Shown piece after piece: positions 1 to 11,830 of a stretch of 64,000 nt of DNA. Numbering within the stretch: the first letter of the stretch is position 1; each line of letters opens with the position of its first letter. Position numbers and translations under genes: made by a program. Below the pieces are notes generated by a model, which saw only the letters and a program-made list of their open reading frames with translations, had not been told where the DNA came from and made no database searches. The DNA lies in assembly GCA_963978895.1 (NCBI GenBank), contig OZ022245.1, positions 27,973,620-28,037,619 of the forward strand, read 5' to 3'. Origin of the DNA: Erpobdella octoculata (lineage: Eukaryota; Annelida; Clitellata; Hirudinida; Erpobdellidae).

Positions 1-3000
1 ACGGCGTCGGCTCGCGCGCCCTCGTTGGGAGCATTTAACGATGCGTCGACCATCGCTTGAAGCTGTTCTTTCAGCTCTAACGATTTGCTCTGCTGCCTCG
101 TCCTTCTGCTGGTAGGCTGGCTCTTTGAAGCTGCCAACGAAGGAGCCGACGTCCGGGACTCGGAGCTGCCAGAAGACGCAGCTGTGCACTCCAGCGTGAC
201 TGCTGGAGCTGTCGGAAGTTGACTTTCCGATGGAAGTGTCATTGTTTTCAGAGGAGGTTCGACTTTTTGCTTCGCCTTGGATCGCCTCGCTTTCGTCGGA
301 CTTTTGATCGTTTCCGGAGTCGGGCGGAACTGAACGACTTCCTGAGTGACGGGGTACAGAGAAGGAAGGGGGCTGCTGAACCCGAAAGACGTTTGATTGT
401 CGGTCGAACCTGATGAACGAAAGTACAATAAAGACACCCAGTAAAACGAATTTGTCGTTAAAATTAAAATCCTACAGTCGACTGATCAGATTTCTAAAAA
501 AAATTGCATAATTAATACAGGTAAACTTGCAATATTAAAATGTAAATGAAGTCAATACATGTCTATATATGAAACAAACGATTACTAATATAAAATAAAA
601 GATTCAACTCACTGGCACCAGCCAAAGAAGAAATGGCATCCGATAACGAGACCACCATTGGATTTGAACTGGATAGTGGAGTTTCTGGCACGATCGTCGC
701 CTCGGCGGTCTCGGAAACGTGGTATTCCAGGCTCTTTCTGCTGGACTGTCTTTTGGTTTTCTTCTTAGAAATGCCCTTGGAAGAGAGATCGAGCTCAGAA
801 CAATCGAGAGTCGAGGTGATCTGGTTCGTCAGAAGAGTGCCTGTTTCTACTGTCGTGCACGGCATTTCCGCAGAAGAATATCCGCTGCACTTGTCGTTTA
901 CCGACGTCGCGGATGAAAATGCGAATAAAGAATTCGGCGACGCAAGCAGCTGCGAGTGAGACGGCAGAACGTCGGAAGGATCGGCGGACGACACCGCCAG
1001 GGGATTGGTCGATGGAGCGGCAGACGTAGAGTGATGATATAAGGACGGCGACGGCAGCGACAAAGACAACGGCAGAGTTGACATTATGGACGTCGAGGCG
1101 ACTGTCGAAACGACGCAATCGGAAGAGAACGAAGAAGACGACAACAACGACGGCAGCCCGGGCGATAAATGACCGAACGAAACTGAAACCGTCGAGGCCG
1201 GGAATTCCGACGCGAAATTGAACGGGCTCATGATGAGGCTGTCGTTAGCCAGTGTTGAAGAGTAAGTCATCTGGCTTGAATCCACTCTGTAGCCATCCAT
1301 ATTTTCACCACTGGCTTTCGGCGTTTCCAGCCCGAAGACGGAGTCAAACCCGACCATGGGAGGGGACTGCTGAGTATTCTGGTTGATACCACTGGAGATC
1401 GTCATACTAGGAGTAGTCATGATCTGGGCTACATTTCTCTGACCGGGGGGAGTCAGCTGGCCGGAAACCTCTGGGGGCCTCGGGGTCATCGGCTCGATGC
1501 GGATCAAATCTGAAAAGTCAGTAATGTCTACTTCTTTCTCCTGGCCATAGCCGAAGTCACCAGTACTCTTCAGCAGCCCAGCAGTGCTGCTGCTGCAAGT
1601 AGCAAAGCTTTGCTTAACTGAATCTGAGGAAAAGTTGGTGGTGGATGGTGCTGCACCGACATTGTCGACAAATGTCAAAACTTTCTTTTTCTTCTTTTTC
1701 TTGGGTTTTTTCTTGACCTCCGCCACGGATTCTGAACTGTTACCGACGACGGCCACCTGGTGATTGCTTGACGAAACGTTGATCCCGCCGTGGTTGTTAT
1801 TAGCCGAGCACGAAGTAATCATGCCACTCATTTGGCTGTTCACTACATAAGAGTCGTTGTTGGCCTGCTGTGAAGCATCGTTGATGACCGGGACAGCGGG
1901 GGAGATGCACTCAAAGCCTCGATTCATCGAGTCGGAGACTCCACTTGCCATTTGAACCTGCTGAAACATGTGAGCTGGTTGCTGTTGTTGCTGCTGCTGG
2001 ATGAAAGGCACGACTGGAAGAGCCGGGTTCATGCCGGTCTGAAAGTTCAAAACATTCTGATAAAACGGTGCCTGTTGGGTTTGGATAACTTTGCCGTCAA
2101 AAATGTTGGACTGCTGAACAATATTTGCAGGCTTAGGCATCAGAGGTCTCTGACTGGTCTTCGTTGTCTGACCTGAAACGGAAGTATTCATCCTGCTGTC
2201 TGCAGAGGCTGTCCCACAGCTTGAGGTGCCAGGAAACAACAAAAGAACATTTCCATCTTGCGTTAACGTTGCAGTCATAGACGGAGGAAGGGAAACGTTT
2301 TGAGCGGGAGCAATGTGAGCGGGTGCGATGTTGACGGCGCTTTGCTTCTTCTTTGAGCGAGAATTGCCACTACTCAGCGTCACGGCAGGCTTTGCAGGAA
2401 GAATCTGGGTCAGATTGGACTGACTACTACCGGACTGGTTGACTCTACTTTGATTCCCTCCAACCGACGGCACGAGCAGGCTTCCGGTAACGGGGATGCA
2501 CTGCTGGGAGGGAAAGAGAAGGTTCGGCTGAGTGACCACGGGAACGATCTGCCCGTCGGGAAGGATGAGTGCCTGGGGGTGTTCGTTGGGCTTCGAAGGC
2601 AGGGTGTGCATCACCATCGGGCCTTGCGGCGTGTTGACGGTCACGGTCTGGTTGAACGTCTGAGCCATCTGATTACCAAGTAAGTTCATCTGGTTGACGA
2701 CGTTGACTTGATTGCTAAACATGGATCCTCCGTTGCTCAGGTTTGTTGATAAGCCTTGATTGGATAAAATGTTGATACTGCCACCAGCAGAGTTCATCAG
2801 CTGATTCATTTGTTGTTGCTGCTGCTGCTGCTGGTGTTGTTGCTGAACGACCAGCTGGGTGTGATCGGCCTGCATCATGATACCGGTTCCTGGCGGAGAA
2901 CCCATGAAAGTAGCTGCCTGCTGCGTTAGCAAACCCTGCTGGTGCTGCTGCACGAAAAAATTCTGCTGCATCTGCTGGCCGATGTTACCGTTATTGCTGT

Positions 3001-6000
3001 TGTTGTTGCTTGCATTATTGTTGTTGTTGACCAAGATCAGCTGGCCATTCTGAAACACAAAACTGCTTTGTACAGCCTGTTGTTGTTGTTGCTGCTGCTG
3101 TTGGGAGTTTGGATCGACCAGCCCGCTGTTGTTCACCGGGCCGAGCGATCCGCCGGAGCTGTCGACCAGCAAATCTCCGTTCGGTCCGAAGTGGTACTGC
3201 TGCTGCTGGACTTGCTGCTGCTGGGCCTGGTGCTGCTGAAACTGATGAAGATCGGCACTGCTTCCGAATTGCTCTGCCTTGTAGCTTTCCGTAGCATAAT
3301 TGCCCGAACCGATGACATTACTCGGACATCCGTCGCCACTTAAAGTATCGAGCTTTTGTTTGCTCTCATTTGAGCGAAGTGTGGACAGCTGTTGCTGATT
3401 GACATTTGTAAACATAGCCTGTGAAGAAGGATCATAAGGCATTGTCACTGAAGAAGCTGAAGCCACTGTCAGAGATGATACTGATTTTAAATTCTGGTTG
3501 GTCTGTGACCCTGAAAACGAATCACCTCCAGATAGAAGGCTGCTCAAAGTGTCCGCCATATTGTCCCCGGTACATGCTACATTGCTGCTTTCTGAGACAC
3601 TATTGCTTGCAACACCGTTACCGACGCCCGTTAATGCATCGGCAGTCGAAGAATTGACACTGGCATTATTGAACAGGACACTACTGCAACTGGCTGTGCT
3701 GTTAACAGTATCGTACCCATCGCTGGTGCTGCTACTGCCAATTATAAGACTGCCGTCATTGTTGGTGTTGTTGCAACTCTGAAAAGCTTCAAGCTGCAAG
3801 GTAGAAGAAGCATAGTTGCTGGCAGAATCAGAAGCAGTTTCCTGAGAACCGAGAAAATTCTGAAACCGATTCTGGTTTTCGCCCAAAGCTGCCGCAGAAG
3901 ATGACGGAACCGTTGAGCCGTCGGCCGGAGTGCAGGCGTTGCTTGCCGGGTCTGTTCCGGAAGACGTTGCTTCGCCGTGCTGCAAGAAGTTCAGCTGCTG
4001 TTGCTGCTGGGACGGCTGCTCGTTGAGTTGTTGTACTAGAAGTTGTTGTTGCTGTTGTTGATTGAAAGGAAAACTCTGTTGGGTGAAGCCGACCTGTTGG
4101 AGACCTTGTTGAGAGAAACTGATATGTTGTTGAGGCTGTTGCTGTAATGTGTCTTGAGTGAAGCTAATTTGTTGAGAATGTTGCTGGAGATTTTGTTGAG
4201 TGAAATTAATTTGCTGCTGATCAGAAATGAAGCCAGTTGTCAGCTGTTGTTGCTGCTGTTGTTGTTGGGGCTGAAAAGCATTCAGATGAGTAAGATTAAA
4301 ATTTCCACCAATGTTCTGTAAAATTCCTTGAGATGTCTGAAAATTATTTATCTGCAGCTGCTTGCTAAAGAGCTGTTGTTGTTGTTGTAGCTGCTGTTGT
4401 TGCTGCAGCTGCTGCTGTTGTTGTATCTGTTGTTGTTGCTGCAACTGCTGCTGTTGTTGTATCTGTTGTTGCTGCTGCAACTGCTGCTGTTGTTGCATCT
4501 GCTGGTGTTGCTGCAGTTGCTGTTGAAATTGTTGCTGTTGGAAGATCTGCTGGCCAACCAGCTGTTGCTGTTGACAAATTTCAGCAGCTTGGCCCGGATC
4601 TTCCGTGTTTTTCAGACTCCATTTTATCTCAATTTGCGAGAGATCGATATCGGGAGGGATGCCTTTATTAATAGAAACAGTTAAAAAAAAGTCATGACAA
4701 TTGTAACAATCAAAAATATTAAAGATCTAAATTGTTTATTTAAATTAAATTTTAAAAAAATTAATAAATAAATAACAAATTTTATCGTGCAAAACAAACC
4801 TGCGCTTGAGAAAATTTCTTTATATCTGGCAAGTTCTGATTTCAAATTTTCTGTTTCTTTACTCGTCGGCGATTCTGAAGTAAATAGGCAATTCAAGACA
4901 ATTCAAAAAATAACAGTTGTGTCCTTCACCTTTTGAAACAAGCTTTTCAGACAGTAAATAATAAAATTTTAAACAGTATGTTTTAATTACAGCAAATAAT
5001 AATAATAATAATATATTTTAAACAGACTAAGAGGTACATCTTAAATTGTAAACAAATCAGAAAATGTACAAAAACATAAATCGTGTATCGCACGCTTGAA
5101 AACTTCCCAATTCAGAATAAATTCATCCGAATAAATTAACCAATAAAAGCCATCATTATCATTACTGGAATTCCTAGTTTCAACGACCTCTACAATCACC
5201 TGTACAATTTCAATAAATTCTACAATCACCTGTACAGAGAAAATCCTGAACCGTGTTCTCGGCTTGTTTTATTTCCTTTAATTCCTGCTGGAGCGATTCA
5301 ACGTACCGTACGACACCTTGAAGTACTTCCTGTTGATTCTAAAAAAAAAGAGAGAAACAACTTTTATACGTCGTCGTCGTTTTAATGTCGTTAATGCGAG
5401 ATGTGTATTCGCTACAACAAATATCCTTTGTTGTAAATGCTTTCTGTATATGTCATTCTTATGACATTATCCCAATTTAACTACCGCGTACTCACCATTT
5501 TCTTGTTGGAGTGTGAATCAAGCGGCAGGAAATTTCTCAGTTTCTTCATCACAGCTCTTTTTTCCCTTTGAATTTTCAATTTCATAATTAAACAATTGCA
5601 CAATAAATTTCAGAACCCTCTATAATTTGGCCAATGAAAAATAATTTTTAAATTCTCAATCATAATAAATGACAATCATAGAGGTCCTCACATTGCTGGC
5701 TTTTTATCATTTTCAGAGCTAGCACTGAGCTCTTTGTCCATGCCGATCTCTGGTGAGAAAAAAAAAAAAGAAAGAGATATTGCAAATTTGTAACATTCAT
5801 CTTTTTAACACATTGTGACGATATAACATTTTAAATTCTAGAATTTCAAGATCAAAATAATTTCATCTCAAGTTTGAATCTAAAAAGAATTTAGGAATAT
5901 TCTTTTCAAAGAGATTTTCGAAATTTAATTCTAACATGCAACCTTGTAATAAACAAAGAACTCATTGGTCATGCAAAAATAGTAACTGACCACTCTCCGA

Positions 6001-6096
6001 GACGTCGTTATCTAAATCACCATCATCTTCTGGAGCAGTGGTGTCGGGTTTCATGGTTTTTAAAGAATCGCTTTTTTCGGAATATGTATCTTTCAT
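1..6096 (-). CDS. USF3-like: USF3-like bHLH, glutamine-rich nuclear protein (3' end beyond left edge)
   Basis: Exons in coding order: 5991-6096 (ATG at 6096), 5692-5749, 5496-5565, 5230-5338, 4800-4874, 613-4662 and 1-409 (open at the edge). All phases join, giving at least 1625 residues. Residues about 55-105 form a helix-loop-helix (FLPL, then VVRYVESLQQEL), followed by a helix reading ELARYKEIFSSAG and then IEIKWSLKN. That succession matches, from memory, the HLH, second helix and IHWKGNLKN segment of vertebrate USF3. The 4050-base exon is rich in Gln, Asn and Ser, with poly-Q near 4365-4560 and a Lys run near 1680-1720 that could be a nuclear localisation signal. USF family proteins bind E-boxes as dimers, but the basic region here is poor (D-K-K-P-A-M-E-K-R), so DNA contact is uncertain. 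Family assignment rests on motif order, not on a search. The last visible exon is joined by phase only. Confidence 0.72.
4365..4560 (-). repeat. CAG/CAA repeat encoding poly-glutamine
   Basis: Imperfect CAG/CAA repeat at the 5' end of the large USF3-like exon. It encodes Gln runs of about five, broken by Leu, Ile and Met. Mixed CAA/CAG codons suggest selection for Gln rather than a pure slipped triplet. Other shorter Gln tracts lie near 2815-2840, 3080-3105, 3195-3240 and 4240-4265. Antisense reading gives artefactual Leu-rich frames. Confidence 0.9.
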
Positions 6097-6992
6097 GGAC
6101 TTTTTCGTTAGGCCACAATCCGATTAATTTATTGCTATGTACAAAAAACTATAAAAAAATGTTTTAAAAAAAATCATAATTCGGCGTATTTCATTTATAA
6201 TAGTCAACAATGATATGTTTTTAGTACTTTTTAGTACGGTCTTACAAATTCATTCCAAAACAAACGACTCCATTTTGAAAGTCTCTGTTTAGATGTAGTA
6301 TAGATACTGAATACGCATTGTTTTAATTTTATATAATGATTTTACATTTTCCTTGATTTAAATATTGTTTCTTAATTTTAATGTATTTAAAGTACTTTCT
6401 TGTAATAAAAACACTTGGATGTTTCAATTAACACGACCACACGACTTTGTAAAGTTATTAAAGGCGGTATTGCCTTAAATTTCCTTAAAAAGTTGCAGAA
6501 CTATTAATTAATGAGTAAAGCATAGGTCAATCATTTAATGAAAACTAATAAAGTGCTTCATACATTGCTAAATAGGTATATTATCAGTAGCAAGTTTCTT
6601 GATCGACCATCACAAAACCACCGGGAAAGATAGTCATTGCCTTCATGATGAAGGTAATGACGATGAAGGCTTCATCGTAATGAACAATGACGTTCGGCAG
6701 CTGAAAATTCGTTGTCAGCGGACTTGCCGCTATCCCATCGTGACAGAATGTTATCCTTATCTTTGATTACATTTTGACTTTGAATTTTGTCAATATCAAT
6801 TGATTTTGCTATGCTTATTGCAGTTTCTCCTTTTTATTCATCTCTATAATAATATCTACACGTTTTTTTAGAGTCAAAATATTTTGCTTATTAGACATTT
6901 TTAATTATGAAAACCTAACAATCACTAATTTACGTGAAATAAACTCCAAGAACAATTATACAGCCAATTTAGAAAGACTACTTTTTTTATAA

Positions 6993-7150
6993 TAGTTCAT
7001 AGTCCTTTACACCAGGTGTTTTAAGACTCTAATGGCTGTATGTAGAAAGCACTTAATACCTCCTGTCGTGAATCATAATTTGATCCTTTTTACTTTTCCC
7101 TCCTCCTTTCTCCAGGCTTGGGACTGGCTCGCAATTAGCGAGGCGGAGTT
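6993..7150 (+). repeat. Dispersed ~160-bp repeat, family R1
   Basis: Begins CCTTTACACCAGGTGTTTTA and ends GCAATTAGCGAGGCGGAGTT. Related copies lie at 16515-16633 (same strand, 3' end replaced by a TA tract) and at 36889-37020 and 37021-37185 (opposite strand, head to tail). No coding capacity or clear pol III boxes are seen, so SINE or MITE origin cannot be decided. Confidence 0.75.
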
Positions 7151-7655
7151 AGAAAGTCTGCTGAATAGATAGACTTAAGTAGAATCGCACGACTAATCAG
7201 AATTTACAACCAATCAAAATCGTGCTGTAAAAGTCTTTTAAAGTAGATACTTATAGAGCGGACGTTTAAGACCTATGGACAATATTGCCCCCGGAACTGA
7301 ACCATTTTAGTATTTTATTGGTTACTGAAGAGTAGACACTTCAAAGTAACGAGAAAATTAACAAAACCCCACTGGATTTTATTACATATAATAACAATTT
7401 CAAGTGTTTTAATCTACTGCAGGTCGCATAATAAAGTTATTTATGCAAATAATGTCACAGAAACAAGGTCGTTGGTCGCGTTCAAGGATGTCTTGTTATA
7501 TCAAGATATCCTTGGTCGCGTTACAGAGTAAGTCGCATAAGAGAAACAAATTTGTATTATGGAAGAGATAGGAAATTTGAATCCGTGCAAAAATTTGTAG
7601 GTCGTATAAGCATTAAAGTAGCATAACGGGGTGTCGTATAAGCAAGGTCTTCCTC

Positions 7656-7730
7656 ATGGACTCTTAGATCTAGGCATGGACTTCTAGATAGATAGCTATC
7701 TATCTAGAAGTCCATGATCTAGGAGTCCAT
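7656..7730. repeat. Near-perfect palindrome
   Basis: The core 7675-7716 is a perfect 42-bp palindrome with two 21-base arms meeting at GATAG/CTATC. Outer arms (ATGGACTC at 7656 and GAGTCCAT ending at 7730) extend it with a small internal mismatch. It could extrude as a cruciform or fold as a long hairpin if transcribed. Confidence 0.9.
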
Positions 7731-8605
7731 AATGTCTATAACTGTATTATAATCTGCGACAGGAATTGTTTTGATATTTCCTACTTAAGGGTTCTAGTGT
7801 TATATTTAGTCTAAAAACACTTGGTGTAATAAAAGAGCATATTTTATTTATTTATAAACTACGTCTGGCGAGGTCATATAATTCAAAACTGACAATGCAT
7901 TCCTCAATCCTTATTGTTGCAGTTTTTTTTGTCTGTGTGACTAATATATACATTTTTTCAAACATTTAAAAATATCTTTCGCAATTAAAATATTTAGAGC
8001 TTACTACGGAACGTTCTCGATCAGAAGAAGTTCTTCAAAATGATGTGTGTTATTAATCGTTTAATAATAATAGTGATATTAATAATTGACCGCGAGGTCA
8101 TTTATTGGCTGCGATGGTTTCAAATAAAAAAAACCAAGTGGCAATACAATTAGCGCATTGCACGCTTTTAAAACATTGAATAGAAAAAACTCTACCTAAT
8201 GTAAACAATTTTTTTTTAAACCAAACTGATGTCTCGGGGAGAGGGGGCAGTTGCTGTAGGTAACTTTTTTCAAAAATTTTCTAAAACTTCCTCCATATTG
8301 ACCATATTTATTTTTCCGAAAAAACAAGAAAAGTTCTTCAGGGGCAATAGACCCCCTTTCTCTTCAAATGACGCCCATGGTTTTGTGTATTGTCTTCAAG
8401 AGTATAGGTACGTTTATGTGCATAATTTGAAATCTAAAGATTTAAGGGCAAGTGGTCGAAAAATCGATTACAACATTTTCTTCTTCACAAACAAACTAAC
8501 AAAGCTAATAGAAGCGTGTTAAAAATCCAAAACAAAAACTGTCATTTTCAATGTTGTGAAACCTAATCTTATAAGTACTTCCTTGACATATAATAAAATA
8601 ATAAC

Positions 8606-8736
8606 CGTTTTATTCCAGTTATGATTGTACCGATTCATCACTTCACCGACTAATGACCAAGGACTCATTTTCGGCCAGAGAGTGTGTGGATTGATTAACG
8701 TCTGTATATCTGTCTGACTCAATTTAGACGATTCGG
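8606..8736 (-). other. Possible orphan coding exon
   Basis: A minus-strand open stretch bounded by a TTTTCTCTAG acceptor and a weak GTTATT donor would encode 43 residues including LSQTDIQTLINPHTLWPKM. Composition looks protein-like rather than random AT-rich DNA, but I find neither an upstream start exon nor a downstream exon. The frame also stays open past the donor, to a stop near 8520. It could be a gene fragment or chance. Confidence 0.2.
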
Positions 8737-9145
8737 CTAGAGAAAATCACGCAGCAAGTCAAATAACTTTTTTCGGGTGCCAAAAAATGTCATCTAAGTG
8801 AGCGCAGCGACACAGCTGAAACAAAGCAAAGCAAAGGCAGTGAGCACGCAGCACGATAGAAAATAAAACTGTCTTCAAGACTCTGTTCACATCATTGGGA
8901 GTTATTTGACGTTGTTCTGCTTAGCTAAATATTTCGGTAAGAAACTTTTTTTTCAAGACTCATCTTTATGATAAAAAGATCTCCAGAGATAGATAGTTGG
9001 AGATAGATAGATAGAGAGAGAGAGCGAAAAAAAGAAAGTACTTCGATTCAATTATCTAATCTTTTTTATAAGAATTTAAAAATAAATAGATTTGTTTGTA
9101 CGTGAACATAAAGAAAAGTTCAAATTAAAAAGATTGACCAGCACA

Positions 9146-11253
9146 ATGGAAATCGATGAGGTATTAAGTTGTTCGTAGTACCTATATATTAAATACATAT
9201 TTATGAAGTAATGTAAGTAGGATGATTTTTTTGGCCTTATTATACCTTTTAAGTTGTAATTTATTTCGTTGCTTATACTGCGATAGTGCAATGTGTAATC
9301 CAGCTATATCTGATCGATCAAATATGCTGACTTTAGATTTATATCAGAAGAATATATTATCTATTATAAAATAACAAGAATAAAAAAAATCTATTGTTTT
9401 AAATTTTTGAGTTAATCAATCACAGCAGCTAATCTCAATCACTTGCCAGAAAAATGGTTTCTCATTGTGTTTTGTTATACCTATATATAACCTAATTTAT
9501 ACGCGATGAATTCGATTGTCACGATTTCTAAACACTTTAATGCAAAGAAATTAAATAAATTCAGAAAATCTCACGATCCGAATCTTGTCTCAACGCCATC
9601 GGCCAACCTCAATTTAAATTCCCTCGAATCATTCCTCGATTGGCAGCCAATAATGAACCAGCACTTCCAATAAGTAAAGTTAGTCGTTCCTTCTCCGACT
9701 TCGGTCTGAACAAATCCGACAAGCACATCATCGAGACGAAACGCAAAAGCAGCACGACCTCTGAAAATGGCGCCCAAAAACTCCCTAGGCTTCAAGTCCA
9801 GCCGGTATCTGCTCAAACATCGGTGGACTTGGGGACTCCTCGTGACTCCATAGATTATGGAAATATTTCTCGAAAAATGTCAATGAACGCCAGTGAAAGA
9901 TTGCTTATTTTCAATACAAGAAAAACGACAGAGAAGAAGAGACTCCGAGTATTGCTAATAAGTCTGGCAGTATTCGTAGCCGGATTAATAGCTGTTGCCA
10001 TTGGAGTTGGGGTCTATTATGGAGGTAGGTACCTATATTTGAGATATATTTTACAAAAGCAATTTTCTAACTCACAATTGAACAATTTGTTTTTTTTTAC
10101 CAATGCTTTTATTAACTCGTCGGCTCTGTTTCTCTGTCTGTCTGTTTCTCTGTCTGTTTCAAATCTTGCAATCAATTTTTGAGTCACTTCCTGATGATAG
10201 ATTTTTTTCAAATTTTGCATACATGCTCAAAATAGAAGACAATGCAATATTCAATTATTAGTTTTACAATAAGTCAATTAATTTAGTTAATTTTCTTGAG
10301 GATTATATCGAGGGGTTTCTTGAGGGTTTTCTTGAGGGTTTTCTTGAGGGTTTTCTTGACCACAAAACTATAACCGACTGGCAGACTATTTTACCAAGTT
10401 AACACGAACCACACTCACTGACCGCGATTCTCAAGCGTGTACGAAATTTTCATGAAAATAGTTGAGATATTTAAATTCGATGCTTTTTGATGATATTTGT
10501 ATTATTATTACCAATGCTTTTATTAACTCGTCGTCTCTGTTTCTCTGTCTGTCTGTTTGTTTCTCTGTCTGTTTCAAATCTTGCAATCAATTTTTGAGTC
10601 ACTTCCTGATGATAGATTTTTTCAAATTTTGCATACATGCTCAAAATAGAAGACAATGCAATATTCAATTATTAGTTTTACAATTAGTCAATTAATTTAG
10701 ATAATTTTAATTAATTTCGATATTTCGATATAATTAAGATATTTCGACTTTAACATAAAATAAAAGAGTAATATAAGAAAAAATTGATTGCAAAATTTGT
10801 GTTTTAATTACATATAAGAGCATTGGTTTTAAAAATTCGTTTTTAATTTACTTGTTATTTATTTGGTAGATTGATAAACAAAAATCAAATAATCGTTTTT
10901 ATTCATATAATACTTGGTTTGATCGTTCTATTTTATGTTATTTTCAGTTTTCCTGAAGCGAAATGGTTTGTATACACCTTCAATGTTAAATCAGTTTAAG
11001 TAGGTATATACCTATAATATCTAAGTATATAATTATCTTCTTTCTTACAGAACATCCAATTCAAAGCCCTACAGTTGAACCACTCGTAGCAACCTCAACA
11101 CTAATCGCTTCGTCAACCACATCGCATCCAGCAGATCATAATTCCTCTCCGCCAAATAACTCATTGATCACCGCCAATTTAACCACACTACCAGAAACAG
11201 CCGCTCAACCGACATCAACAGCTTCGAAACTGCTAACAGTGCTAACAACGTAG
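9146..11253 (+). CDS. Single-pass membrane protein with Thr/Ser-rich ectodomain, unrecognised
   Basis: Exons 9146-9160 (MEIDE), 9565-10024, 10948-10965 (an 18-base microexon) and 11051-11253 join in phase to give 231 residues. The N-terminal ~130 residues are polar and Ser/Lys-rich with no domain I know. A basic stretch (TEKKRLR) precedes one hydrophobic segment at about residues 131-157, which argues for N-in/C-out topology as a type II signal anchor. The remaining ~75 residues are mucin-like, rich in Thr, Ser, Pro and Ala, with NSS, NNS and NLT glycosylation sequons. A poly(A) signal AATAAA lies at 11412. The 923-base intron 2 contains the family-R2 mobile element. The tiny first exon is inferred from phase and is the weakest part; the membrane exon itself is secure. 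No function is proposed. Confidence 0.7.
10096..10831 (+). mobile_element. Family R2 non-autonomous element, copy 1
   Basis: An ~735-bp element lying in intron 2 of the membrane-protein gene. Its ends are inverted (ACCAATGCT at the left, AGCATTGGT at the right). Inside, a block with CTGTCTGT repeats, GCAATCAATTTTTGAGTCAC and a TTCTTGAGGGTTT minisatellite occurs twice. An almost identical copy in opposite orientation lies at 36052-36784 in an EGFR-A intron. Similarity continues about 25 bases past the right inverted repeat, so the exact ends are unsure. It encodes no protein. Confidence 0.8.
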
Positions 11254-11689
11254 AACAGACCTTAGGAATATATTAGGAATATGATTGGTAGATAAACGTT
11301 TTACATTCGTATTAGAACTGTGTTAGTCACTCAGTGTCTTTATGAGACATTTAGTCCAATATGAACAAAATAGCCATTAAATTTTTTTAAACATTTCTCT
11401 TGCAATATTTTAATAAAATAATTTAAAGTTACCTGCCCCGGATCAGGACATCGGTCTGCCACGGCCACGCCCCAGGAGGGTAAAGGTACATTTGCCCAGT
11501 GCCGGGGCTATGCTGTGAGAGCCCCTCCAAAAAATAAAGTTAAAAATATCGGGGCTCTTTACTGTCAGGTTACATGCCTATTGAGTGGCTGCTGTACCGC
11601 ATTTTACCTCCAAAAACAGTCGATGATCGTCCTTAAATATCTTATTTTCAGAAATTTTTCCAAAAAAGAATAGATGTTTTTCTCTTAAA

Positions 11690-11830
11690 ATAATCAACGA
11701 GGGCACCGATTAGTTTGTGTGACTTTCTATTATTTATGGAGATAGAATATAGTAATAATTAGTGTAAATTTTCATTAACAATTAATTCACCATTATTTGG
11801 GGGATATTGAAACCTCGATCCCTGAACGGG
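11690..11830 (+). repeat. Family R3 repeat, copy 1
   Basis: Diverged direct copy of 12900-13040. Shared landmarks in order are ACCGATTAG, TGTGACTTTCT, TTATGGAG and ATTATTTGGGG followed by GATCCCT. There is no coding capacity. Confidence 0.7.

Larger units (their letters stand above)
6097..9145. other. Intergenic region between divergent USF3-like and membrane-protein genes
   Basis: About 3 kb without a confident gene. It holds a dispersed repeat copy (6993-7150), a near-perfect palindrome (7656-7730), a possible orphan exon on the minus strand (8606-8736), and an inverted pair near 8757-8772 and 8905-8922 (GTCAAATAAC against GTTATTTGAC) that may bound a small MITE. The flanking genes point away from each other, so both promoters should lie here. 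I see no clear core promoter motif. Confidence 0.6.

Noticed and set aside
4397..4684. Leu-rich plus-strand frames across 1952-2176, 2942-3343 and 4397-4684
   Set aside because: They are antisense readings of the CAG/CAA-rich USF3-like exon.
11433..11575. U1 snRNA candidate because of TTACCTG at its start
   Set aside because: The invariant 5' end and the Sm site context are not present, and stem I does not match; left as an unidentified island.
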